Shown here in pieces: positions 1-5,894 of a DNA stretch of 5,894 nucleotides; the first letter of the stretch is position 1, and every line of letters begins with the position of its first letter. A program made the position numbers and the translations under genes. This DNA comes from an uncultured Rickettsiales bacterium (GTDB lineage Bacteria; Pseudomonadota; Alphaproteobacteria; Rickettsiales; UBA998): the NCBI GenBank assembly GCA_937982385.1, contig CALJMC010000164.1:1-5894 (forward strand). Reading direction: 5' to 3'. Below the pieces are notes generated by a model. That model worked only from the letters and a program-made list of their open reading frames with translations, did not search any database and was not told the DNA's origin.

Positions 1-2161
1 AGTTAAATACAATCACTTCACATCTACCCTCTTTGGGAATTTCCATATTATCAATGGTTGCCAAGCGCATCAACCCATCACGATACTGCACCACAGGTCT
101 GTCGCTTGAATATTCAATCGTAGTAACATCTATTTCTTCAAGACGTGACACCAACTCCAAAGGCACTGCTTTAGGCGTCGACGAACCATTACTGAAGAGC
201 AAGAAGCTCACCAACTTAGAGGCGGCGGCATCACGTTCAGACGCTCCAGAGTCGTCTGCCACAATAACATTTTCGGAATTCGACACCTTAATCACACCAT
301 TAGGGTCTAGAATCATAATAACGCTACCGTCACCCAAAACAGTGTTTCCAGAATAAACTGGAATATGAGAAAGAAGCTCGGACACTGGCTTCACAACAAT
401 CTCTTCCGTATCGAACACTTCATTAACTATCAAACCATATTCCGATGGCCCCACACTACACACTACGACAAAATCAGAACTTCCAAGTACCTCTTCTGCA
501 TTCTCAGCGTCGGTTTCACCCACAGGCTCTTCTTCACCAAGCCCCAAAATGGTTGAGAGACGAATGAGCGGCAACAGCTTATCACGAAGACGCAGCACGG
601 GCGCTTGATTGATTGTCTCGACGGACAAGTCAGAATCCTTACCAACACGCACCAACTCAATCACATTGATTTGCGGGATAGCAAAACGCTCTTCTTTGAT
701 TTTCACCAACAATACAGACACAATGGCCAATGTTAGTGGGATTTTGATATGGAAGGTCGACCCCTTACCTGTGACAGAATCTAATTCTACCGTACCGCCG
801 ATAGATTCAATATTGGTACGCACGACATCCATACCCACACCACGACCCGACACAGCGGTCACTGCCGCCGCCGTAGAGAAACCGGCCTTAAAGATGAACT
901 GCGCAATCTGGCGCTCGCTCATTTCTTCGAGCTCATCTAATGTTGCCAATTCATTCTCAAGAATTTTTTCAGTCACGCGGTCAATATTAATCCCCTTACC
1001 ATCATCGATAATATCGACAATAATATGCCCGCCCTCATGATAAGCATGAAGTGTCACCGTACCTATTGCAGGTTTCGTAGTAAGCGCGCGCTCCTCTTTT
1101 GTCTCCAAACCATGGTCGCACGAATTACGAACCATATGCGTGAGCGGGTCTTTAATTTTCTCAAGCAACTGACGGTCAAGCTCTGTCTCTTCACCAATCA
1201 TCTTCAATTCAATTTTCTTATCCAGTTCACTGGTAAGGTCACGAATCAAACGCGGAAACTTAGACCATGCATTACCAATCGGCTGCATACGAGTTTTCAT
1301 CACTCCTTCTTGCAACTCACTTGTAATATGGCTCAAGCGTTGCAACGGACCTTTAAATTCCTCATTATCATTATTACGCACCATTTGCGCCAACTGGTTA
1401 CGGGTCAGCACCAACTCACCCACCATCGACATCAATCCTTCCAACACCGACACATTCACACGAATCGTCTGATTTGCAACGGATGGTCCAGATGCCGCAG
1501 CATCAGGCTTCTTGGCTTGCGCCATCCCCTTCTTCACGGCCTGGGCTTTGACATCAGTCTTAGGAGCCGGCTTCGGCGCTGGCTTAGGAGCCGTCTGCGC
1601 TGTCACCACAGGCTCAGATGCAGGCGCACCACCCATATCCACCAATGACTCAGCAGCAGCAAACGCCGCCTCAAGCTCCGCTTCCGTCGCATCACTCGTG
1701 CCCGGATCTTCCATGTCAGCCACATTAACTGGCTCGGGCTCTGGCTCGGGCTCTGGCGTAGCGACTGCCGCCACGGCATTCCCACCAGTATCTGCATAAA
1801 TATTGAGTCGTTTAATCAGCGCAGAATCATCACCCTCAGGCTCCTCACCGCTTTCCTCAAGATGCTCCAATAAGTCACGCACACAATCGAGCGATGCAAA
1901 AATGAGAGCGACGCCATCTTCATTCACAATGATTTCACCATCGCGGAATTTACCAAGAATATTCTCACCCGCATGCGCTACGGCTTCCAAACGCGGCAAC
2001 CCCAAGAACCCACACGTACCTTTAATAGTATGAACGAGTCTAAAAATATTCCCTAAAATGGCGGTGTCATTCGGGTTTTGTTCAAGCGACACCAATTCTG
2101 AATCCAGGACCCCCAGACTCTCAGACGTCTCTGTGATAAACTCACCTATTAAATCATCCAT
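1..2161 (-). CDS. cheA: Chemotaxis histidine kinase CheA (3' end beyond the left edge)
   Basis: Cytoplasmic kinase of the chemoreceptor array; in the family it autophosphorylates on the Hpt histidine and passes phosphate to CheY and CheB. I translated 720 codons from ATG at 2161 with no stop before the left edge. Domains in order: Hpt/P1, about 1-105, with the phospho-accepting His44 in RLVHTIKGTCGFLG; a low-complexity Ala/Pro/Glu/Lys linker, about 125-225, with PEPEPEPEP and PKPAPKPAPK; P3 dimerisation, about 230-295 (MVGELVLTRNQL); P4 ATPase, about 300-475, with N-box HMVRNSCDHG (Asn346), G1 DDGKGI (386-391) and G2 GRGVGMDVV (439-447); P5 CheW-like, about 476-630; then a second apparent CheW-like segment from about 649 (KLVSFLLF, KAVPLELVSRLEEID) to the edge. 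All kinase boxes are intact, so it should be active. A compact P2 (CheY-binding) domain is not apparent. The start is supported by GGGAG six bases upstream and by Hpt beginning at residue 1. chpT lies 115 bases upstream in the same direction. Identity is very secure; the C-terminus is unseen. Confidence 0.97.
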   Translation of the reverse strand, partial: MDDLIGEFITETSESLGVLDSELVSLEQNPNDTAILGNIFRLVHTIKGTCGFLGLPRLEAVAHAGENILGKFRDGEIIVNEDGVALIFASLDCVRDLLEHLEESGEEPEGDDSALIKRLNIYADTGGNAVAAVATPEPEPEPEPVNVADMEDPGTSDATEAELEAAFAAAESLVDMGGAPASEPVVTAQTAPKPAPKPAPKTDVKAQAVKKGMAQAKKPDAAASGPSVANQTIRVNVSVLEGLMSMVGELVLTRNQLAQMVRNNDNEEFKGPLQRLSHITSELQEGVMKTRMQPIGNAWSKFPRLIRDLTSELDKKIELKMIGEETELDRQLLEKIKDPLTHMVRNSCDHGLETKEERALTTKPAIGTVTLHAYHEGGHIIVDIIDDGKGINIDRVTEKILENELATLDELEEMSERQIAQFIFKAGFSTAAAVTAVSGRGVGMDVVRTNIESIGGTVELDSVTGKGSTFHIKIPLTLAIVSVLLVKIKEERFAIPQINVIELVRVGKDSDLSVETINQAPVLRLRDKLLPLIRLSTILGLGEEEPVGETDAENAEEVLGSSDFVVVCSVGPSEYGLIVNEVFDTEEIVVKPVSELLSHIPVYSGNTVLGDGSVIMILDPNGVIKVSNSENVIVADDSGASERDAAASKLVSFLLFSNGSSTPKAVPLELVSRLEEIDVTTIEYSSDRPVVQYRDGLMRLATIDNMEIPKEGRCEVIVFN
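1731..1754 (-). repeat. 12-bp tandem repeat within the CheA linker
   Basis: Two perfect copies of GGCTCGGGCTCT (plus strand) lie in tandem inside cheA. On the minus strand they encode the alternating Pro-Glu run in the Hpt-P3 linker. The unit is a multiple of three, so copy-number change by slippage would alter linker length without breaking the frame. A looser Pro-Lys-Ala repeat follows in the same linker, at about 1560-1595. Confidence 0.7.
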
Positions 2162-2167
2162 GGATAT

Positions 2168-2172
2168 CTCCC
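2168..2172 (-). promoter_or_regulatory. Ribosome binding site of cheA
   Basis: GGGAG on the minus strand lies six bases before the ATG at 2161. It fixes the cheA start and shows that cheA has its own translation initiation signal rather than depending on coupling to chpT. Confidence 0.75.
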
Positions 2173-2276
2173 GAAACTAAATCTAAAGTATTACCCAAGA
2201 ACAGGGCAAATAAATGTGATAACATTACTACTCTACTAGAACAGCTTTTACGTATAAAGAGCAAGCATAATTCCAA

Positions 2277-2924
2277 CTATACAGATATTTTCTGCGCCAT
2301 TAAACGATAGCTGTCCTCACTTGACACACACAACAAGCGCATATCAGACTGTTTAGCAAGCTCTACTGTCAGGTAAGCTTGCGCAGTTTTAGGGTCAATC
2401 TCAGCACTTTCATCGCCCTTAAGAATCTCAGAAATTTCAATATTTTCTTTTATTTTCCCACCAGAGGACTCCAACATAAATGATATGCCCGTCGTCGCAT
2501 CTTTTTCAATACGTACTTTTAACACACCTTCGCGCATAATCGTCCCCTGCACCACAATGACCATATTCAACAAGAGCTGTGCCATCTGTTGATTAATATC
2601 AATGCCCGACATGTCCGTATGCGAATCTGGCCAGTCTACATTCACCTTTGAGGCAGCAAAAAACTGCTTCGTCAGCTCGTATTGCTCAGTAATACTGGCT
2701 GCATTATCACGAATGATGCGCCCATAAGCTCGACGATAAAACTGCAAACGCGCCACGGCCTCTAAAGCGCTTGAGGCAACCAAATCCATAATCTCATCAG
2801 GAATAGCGCCCGTCTCTTCTGCCATAAACTCAACACCATTATTAATGGCGCCGACAGGACCCGTAATATCATGACATAACTTAGTGCAGAGCATTGAGGC
2901 TAACAAGAAGGAGCGATCAGTCAT
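2277..2924 (-). CDS. chpT: ChpT-family histidine phosphotransferase
   Basis: ChpT is the cytoplasmic phosphotransferase of alphaproteobacteria. In Caulobacter it relays phosphate from the hybrid kinase CckA to CtrA and CpdR, controlling cell cycle and motility genes. The protein begins with a DHp-like helical hairpin carrying LCHDITGPVGAINNGVEF, where His18 (counting from the start chosen here) is the expected phosphorylation site followed by the typical Asp and Pro. The second helix contains LVASSALEAVARLQFYRRAYG, which matches my recollection of the corresponding Caulobacter ChpT helix. Residues about 95-215 fit the degenerate GHKL-like domain of the family, without recognisable ATP-binding N, G1 or G2 boxes. 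An in-frame ATG at 2969 would give 230 residues, but it lacks a Shine-Dalgarno sequence and adds a tail unlike the family. I prefer ATG 2924 (215 residues), which has a weak purine-rich GAAAGAAA upstream. It ends in TAG. cheA follows 115 bases downstream, which suggests a shared signalling locus. Confidence 0.9.
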   Translation of the reverse strand: MTDRSFLLASMLCTKLCHDITGPVGAINNGVEFMAEETGAIPDEIMDLVASSALEAVARLQFYRRAYGRIIRDNAASITEQYELTKQFFAASKVNVDWPDSHTDMSGIDINQQMAQLLLNMVIVVQGTIMREGVLKVRIEKDATTGISFMLESSGGKIKENIEISEILKGDESAEIDPKTAQAYLTVELAKQSDMRLLCVSSEDSYRLMAQKISV

Positions 2925-3012
2925 AAGAATTTCTTTCGCATGCGAGGGTAAGAACTTGAATAGGAACATTAAGATAATACAAAGAAACTATGAATTTTTC
3001 GTTAAGAAAAAC

Positions 3013-3041
3013 ATTAAAAACCACTAAATCTAAGGTTGCAA
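3013..3041 (-). promoter_or_regulatory. Possible sigma70-type promoter for chpT
   Basis: On the minus strand, TTGCAA (3041-3036) and TTTAAT (3018-3013) are separated by exactly 17 bases. They match the -35 and -10 consensus at four and five of six positions. They lie in the gap between the DUF368 stop and chpT, about 90 bases before the preferred chpT start. The area is AT-rich, so chance matches are likely; this is an inference from spacing and consensus only. No terminator is visible between the DUF368 gene and chpT, so read-through is also possible. Confidence 0.35.
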
Positions 3042-3046
3042 CGTCA

Positions 3047-3907
3047 TTATTTTGCGATGCGGTGCAAAGCCCACACGCTTAAGCCACCCACACTCATCAA
3101 TATTATAGGCATCAGCATATTCTCACCTGCAGGCAGATAAGGTGAGCTAAGTAAATCCACTTCCACCTGCCACGGCCATAGGCGCCAGAGCGAACCAATC
3201 AAAATACCATTAATCACCATCATCATAATGCGCTTATAACTCGAAAGCAGCCAACCGAGTAGACGCGCAAAGGCGATAATCCCGCAGACCATGCCCAACA
3301 CCAACGGCGCCAATATGCTCACATCAAATGTCGCCACAGCTTCCAACACGCGCGTATATTGCCCGAGAACTAACAACAGAAAGGCACCCGATATGCCCGG
3401 CACCAACATCGCGGTGATAGCAATCGCCCCACTTAAAAACACAAACCATGTCGCATCAGGTGCCTGAACAGGCAGCGCAGTAACAATAAACCACGCTGCT
3501 ATCGCACCAAGCGCCACATGCAGGAAATCTAGGCTTTTGAATGGTTTTTCTTCTGACATTAACACCACCACAGACCCCGCGACCAGCCCAAAAAACAATG
3601 CATAGACATTAACAGGCTGCTCAGCGAGCAACGTCGGCAATGAAACCACTTTAGTAAAAAATAATATTGCGCAGAAAATCCCTGCACCCAGCGCCGCCAC
3701 AAAGCGCCAATGCGGCTCAGTCAGCAGCAATTTCCACTCACCTTTGACGGCGCGCAACAGCAACTCAGGCTTAAAACTATTTATCGCCGCAATCAAACGC
3801 TCATAAATCCCCAAGATATACGCCATCGTCCCACCTGAGACACCCGGCACAATATCCGCCATCCCCATGCAAAACCCGCGCGCTATAAGTCCAATATCTT
3901 TTTTCAT
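3047..3907 (-). CDS. popT: DUF368 membrane protein, likely polyprenyl-phosphate transporter (PopT family)
   Basis: DUF368 proteins of other bacteria have been linked to translocation of undecaprenyl phosphate across the inner membrane, which recycles the lipid carrier for peptidoglycan and other envelope polymers. The sequence is strongly hydrophobic, with about eight membrane stretches. It carries the two family hallmark loops: PGVSGGT near residues 21-27, in GMADIVPGVSGGTMAYILG, and PGISG near 170-174, in AMLVPGISGAFLLLVLGQY. Their similarity suggests two related halves, as in re-entrant-loop transporters. Length (286 residues) is usual for the family. The preceding codon is GTG at 3910, but ATG at 3907 is the better start: it shares one base with the yaaA stop (TGATG), and AAGG lies seven bases upstream inside yaaA. 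This arrangement predicts translational coupling to yaaA. Family assignment is secure; transport activity is inferred from family knowledge, and the direct substrate here is untested. Confidence 0.92.
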   Translation of the reverse strand: MKKDIGLIARGFCMGMADIVPGVSGGTMAYILGIYERLIAAINSFKPELLLRAVKGEWKLLLTEPHWRFVAALGAGIFCAILFFTKVVSLPTLLAEQPVNVYALFFGLVAGSVVVLMSEEKPFKSLDFLHVALGAIAAWFIVTALPVQAPDATWFVFLSGAIAITAMLVPGISGAFLLLVLGQYTRVLEAVATFDVSILAPLVLGMVCGIIAFARLLGWLLSSYKRIMMMVINGILIGSLWRLWPWQVEVDLLSSPYLPAGENMLMPIILMSVGGLSVWALHRIAK

Positions 3908-4701
3908 CACGCCGCCTTCTTCACAGGTTGTTTGCGGGTGAAGGTGATGGTTTTGCCGTCGGACATGCTGGCATTGTAGGCATAGTCGGCTTGCGCGAAA
4001 CTTTTTAGGATTTCGGCTTCAGTTACTTTGTTTTTGATAATGAAATCTGCCATCATACCACGTGCGCGTTTGGCGAAAAGTCCGACAGTTTTGAAGTTGC
4101 CGTCCTTCTCTTCTTTGAAATCGATGTTTACTAGTTCGCCTGCTAGTTTTCTAGGCTTTACGACCTTAAAATATTCATTCGATGCAAGGTTAATGATGGT
4201 GCGAGAACCTGATGCTTCAAGCGCCTCATTAAGCGTATCCGTCACACGTTCATCCCAAAATTCATAGAGGTTTTGACCCCGTTCATTTTCCAGTTTTTTA
4301 CCCATCTCCAAACGATAAGGCTGCATCAAATCGCACGGGCGCAGCACACCATATAACCCAGAGAGAATCCGCAAATGATTTTGTGCAAATGCCAAATCGG
4401 CTTTATCATAGGATGCCGTATCCATCGCATCATACACATCACCCTTAAACAGATAGAGCGCAGCCTTGGCATTTTCTTTGGTAAAAGGTGTTTGGAAATC
4501 GGCGTAACGTTTGCAATTCAGCTGGGCAATCGCATCACTCACCCCCATTAGCTTGATAATATCTGACGGTGTGTAGCCCTGAAGAGTCTCCACCAACTCC
4601 TCAGCATCACCCAAAAAATCAGGCTGTGTCGGGGCAATTTTATCCGAGATATCCAACGGCGATTCATCGAGTTTCTTCGATGGCGAAATAAGCATAAGCA
4701 T
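3907..4701 (-). CDS. yaaA: Peroxide stress protein YaaA (UPF0246/DUF328 family)
   Basis: In Escherichia coli YaaA is induced under hydrogen peroxide stress, lowers unincorporated iron and limits Fenton damage to DNA and protein; a DNA-binding fold has been reported. The 264-residue product aligns by eye with E. coli YaaA along its whole length. It starts with MLMLISPSKKLD, then has FKGDVY (85-90), LSGLYGVLRPCDLMQPYRLE (113-132), LYEFWDE (145-151), INLASNEYFK (170-179) and FAKRARGMM (209-217). The tail is Lys-rich (KKAA). The frame is open further upstream to 4776, but the family N-terminus MLxLISP and a strong GGGAG seven bases before ATG 4701 fix the start. The stop TGA overlaps the DUF368 start by one base. 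The unknown gene upstream ends 58 bases before, and a candidate promoter lies in that gap. No truncation or damage is visible. Confidence 0.97.
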   Translation of the reverse strand: MLMLISPSKKLDESPLDISDKIAPTQPDFLGDAEELVETLQGYTPSDIIKLMGVSDAIAQLNCKRYADFQTPFTKENAKAALYLFKGDVYDAMDTASYDKADLAFAQNHLRILSGLYGVLRPCDLMQPYRLEMGKKLENERGQNLYEFWDERVTDTLNEALEASGSRTIINLASNEYFKVVKPRKLAGELVNIDFKEEKDGNFKTVGLFAKRARGMMADFIIKNKVTEAEILKSFAQADYAYNASMSDGKTITFTRKQPVKKAA

Positions 4702-4708
4702 AGTTTTT

Positions 4709-4713
4709 CTCCC
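4709..4713 (-). promoter_or_regulatory. Ribosome binding site of yaaA
   Basis: GGGAG (minus strand), within AAAGGGAGAAAA, lies seven bases before the ATG at 4701. It decides the yaaA start against the upstream in-frame extension that would overlap the preceding gene. Confidence 0.8.
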
Positions 4714-4726
4714 TTTATATGAAGAG

Positions 4727-4755
4727 ATTCTATGAGTGATAGGCGCGAAGTGCAA
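4727..4755 (-). promoter_or_regulatory. Possible sigma70-type promoter for yaaA-popT
   Basis: On the minus strand, TTGCAC (4755-4750) and TAGAAT (4732-4727) are separated by exactly 17 bases. The -10 matches consensus at five of six positions; the -35 keeps only the TTG core. It lies entirely in the 58-base gap between the unknown gene and yaaA, with the ribosome binding site shortly downstream, so a short leader would result. I see no recognisable OxyR site; that regulator is known for E. coli yaaA but not shown here. Confidence 0.4.
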
Positions 4756-4759
4756 GCGC

Positions 4760-5815
4760 TTATCGAATGCGCCCACTCGATGTAGCGCAACTATTTTTTC
4801 CAGTTACTTCTGCATCAGGAGTCACAAGGTTTGCGTTTTCAATCTCTGCACCCGCATATTTTGCAACTTGCAGAACACCCAACGCTTCATGGCGACTGAG
4901 GTTATTTAACCTAAAGCTTTTAAATTCACCTAACACATCGCCTTTATCCATCTCGTGCCATGCATCTTTGAACACATAAAAGACATCATGCAACCCTGAA
5001 TCCCGACTAGCACCTTGCGGATTATTGATATATAAATTAAAGACTTCTCCTGAAGAGTCACGATGCACCGTCACCGCTGTACCCTCATTTCCAAGCAGTG
5101 CTGAAAGTGGTTTTTTAATAGCATTTGGCAATGGATTTTTTACACGCGCATGAGGTGAGAGGAGATTATCTACCTTCACGCCATCTTTTTTTGCAATAGT
5201 TTCAACCATGCCATAAATCATATCATATGCCTCATCGGACATATTCGTGAATGAAAATTTATGAGGAGAGGGAGAATTTTGACCATTCACAGTCATTGCG
5301 CCAAAAATAAATTCTGAGCCAAATGTAAACGCAGAGGGATATCGATAGGCCTCACTATGGTTTTCCAACGCTGGCACCGCACCTAGAATATCATTGAAGT
5401 CCTTAGCCACAGAGTCATCTATATCACCGCCAAACAAAATCTCGATACCATCTTCTTTATTATTTTTAATAGAAATAGGATAACCACGGCTCGCCAGAAC
5501 TTTAAGATTTTCAGCTATCAGAGCATAGCTATCAGCAATATTTGGAGGAGCTTCCAACGTATTCTTTTGCTGCTTACCACTTTCTACAGCTTGCTCCGCA
5601 AGTTTATAAAGATGTGCATAGCTTTCAGCAGAAAGGTTGCTCAAACGAATTATATTATAATCATTTGAAGGGTTCAGAGATAAATTTTTTTCATACTTAA
5701 AAAACCCCTGCTCATCATTATTTATAAAGAGGCGCTTTATCATACGCCAATCTGGCGGCATCTTCCCTTCGGGATATGCAATGCTAATATCCACCGAACC
5801 ACCCTCGCACACCAT
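4760..5815 (-). CDS. Hypothetical protein with three similar beta-alpha segments; 5' end probably frame-disrupted
   Basis: I do not recognise this 351-residue protein. It has no signal peptide or membrane segment and reads as soluble and moderately acidic. Three stretches share the pattern of a hydrophobic strand, then N-[LM]-S, then a helix: IIRLSNLSAESYAHLYKLAE (55-74), FSFTNMSDEAYDMIYGMVET (187-206) and FRLNNLSRHEALGVLQVAKY (301-320). This suggests internal duplication of a small fold. The ATG at 5815 is a poor start: no well-spaced Shine-Dalgarno sequence precedes it, and an in-frame stop lies at 5833-5831. A protein-like frame upstream (from the right edge to about 5821) would join this one if one G were added to the GGGG run at 5820-5817, giving NGMFGGMVCEGGS. 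The true protein is therefore probably longer at its N-terminus. It ends in TAA 58 bases before yaaA, in the same direction. The coding call is firm because of the length and protein-like composition; function is unknown. Confidence 0.75.
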   Translation of the reverse strand: MVCEGGSVDISIAYPEGKMPPDWRMIKRLFINNDEQGFFKYEKNLSLNPSNDYNIIRLSNLSAESYAHLYKLAEQAVESGKQQKNTLEAPPNIADSYALIAENLKVLASRGYPISIKNNKEDGIEILFGGDIDDSVAKDFNDILGAVPALENHSEAYRYPSAFTFGSEFIFGAMTVNGQNSPSPHKFSFTNMSDEAYDMIYGMVETIAKKDGVKVDNLLSPHARVKNPLPNAIKKPLSALLGNEGTAVTVHRDSSGEVFNLYINNPQGASRDSGLHDVFYVFKDAWHEMDKGDVLGEFKSFRLNNLSRHEALGVLQVAKYAGAEIENANLVTPDAEVTGKNSCATSSGRIR

Positions 5816-5820
5816 ACCCC

Positions 5821-5894
5821 GAACATTCCGTTAGATACCTTGGGAGCCTCTCCTTCCACACGAACCGTTGAAGCATCTTCCAGCATAGCACCCC
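5821..5894 (-). other. Possible upstream (frameshifted) part of the hypothetical gene
   Basis: The minus-strand frame read from 5892 gives GAMLEDASTVRVEGEAPK followed by VSNGMFG. This is hydrophilic and protein-like, and is open to the right edge. Past the GGGG run it turns into an unlikely Cys/Trp/Arg-rich tail that stops at 5742-5740 inside the next frame. It may be the true N-terminal part of the hypothetical gene, either starting at ATG 5886 or continuing beyond the window. A separate small protein of 48 residues from ATG 5886 is the less likely reading. Confidence 0.35.

Noticed and set aside
609..1648. Plus-strand open frames of 143 and 207 codons, and others across 33-2033
   Set aside because: They lie wholly antisense to the intact cheA frame, give low-complexity Ser/Thr- or His/Arg-rich translations and match no family. 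They are shadows of cheA codon usage.
2162..2276. Search for a promoter or regulatory RNA in the chpT-cheA gap
   Set aside because: I found no -35/-10 pair with acceptable spacing and only weak inverted repeats. Apart from the cheA ribosome binding site nothing can be supported.
2925..2969. Longer chpT start at ATG 2969
   Set aside because: No Shine-Dalgarno sequence precedes it, and the extra 15 residues are unlike the family N-terminus. ATG 2924 puts the phospho-histidine at residue 18, as expected.
4028..4267. Plus-strand frame of 79 codons inside yaaA
   Set aside because: It is antisense to the highly conserved yaaA coding region and shows no family features.
4742..4773. GGCGC/GCGCC inverted repeat around the stop of the hypothetical gene, considered as a terminator
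   Set aside because: The stem is five bases with a loop over 20 bases and no U-run follows, so it does not fit an intrinsic terminator.
4702..4776. N-terminal extension of yaaA to 4776, overlapping the preceding gene
   Set aside because: The family begins with MLxLISP, and a strong GGGAG precedes ATG 4701. The extension has no family support and covers the candidate promoter.

Overview
The window is a gene-dense, single-direction stretch: every supported gene lies on the minus strand, so it is transcribed from right to left. It points to an alphaproteobacterium. The strongest marker is a ChpT-type histidine phosphotransferase, which belongs to the alphaproteobacterial CckA-ChpT-CtrA phosphorelay. 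A CheA with an apparent extra CheW-like domain and no obvious P2 domain fits this. Base composition is moderate and does not look like that of high-GC Caulobacter or Rhodobacter. I cannot place the organism more precisely.

Layout in transcription order. (1) 5815-4760 is a 351-residue protein I do not recognise. It has three similar short beta-alpha segments, and its 5' end looks frame-disrupted at a run of four Gs (minus strand), with a plausible upstream part in another frame running towards the right edge. (2) 4701-3907 is yaaA, a peroxide-stress protein, with its own strong ribosome binding site and a plausible sigma70-type promoter. (3) 3907-3047 is a DUF368/PopT membrane protein, a likely polyprenyl-phosphate transporter, whose start overlaps the yaaA stop as TGATG. 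(4) 2924-2277 is chpT, preceded by a possible promoter. (5) 2161-1 is cheA, a chemotaxis histidine kinase that runs off the left edge after 720 codons. Its frame has no stop inside the window.

Functionally there are two modules. yaaA and the DUF368 gene are translationally coupled and probably co-expressed; they concern oxidative stress and iron on one side and envelope lipid-carrier recycling on the other. chpT and cheA form a signalling module that places a cell-cycle/motility phosphotransfer protein directly upstream of the chemotaxis kinase. I see no RNA genes, mobile elements, CRISPR arrays or attachment sites. Intergenic gaps are all short (under about 120 bases), and no stretch over 300 bases lacks a gene.

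I found no clear evidence of an undescribed system. The points most worth a second look are the chpT-cheA adjacency, the modified CheA architecture, and the uncharacterised repeat-containing protein with its probable frameshift.
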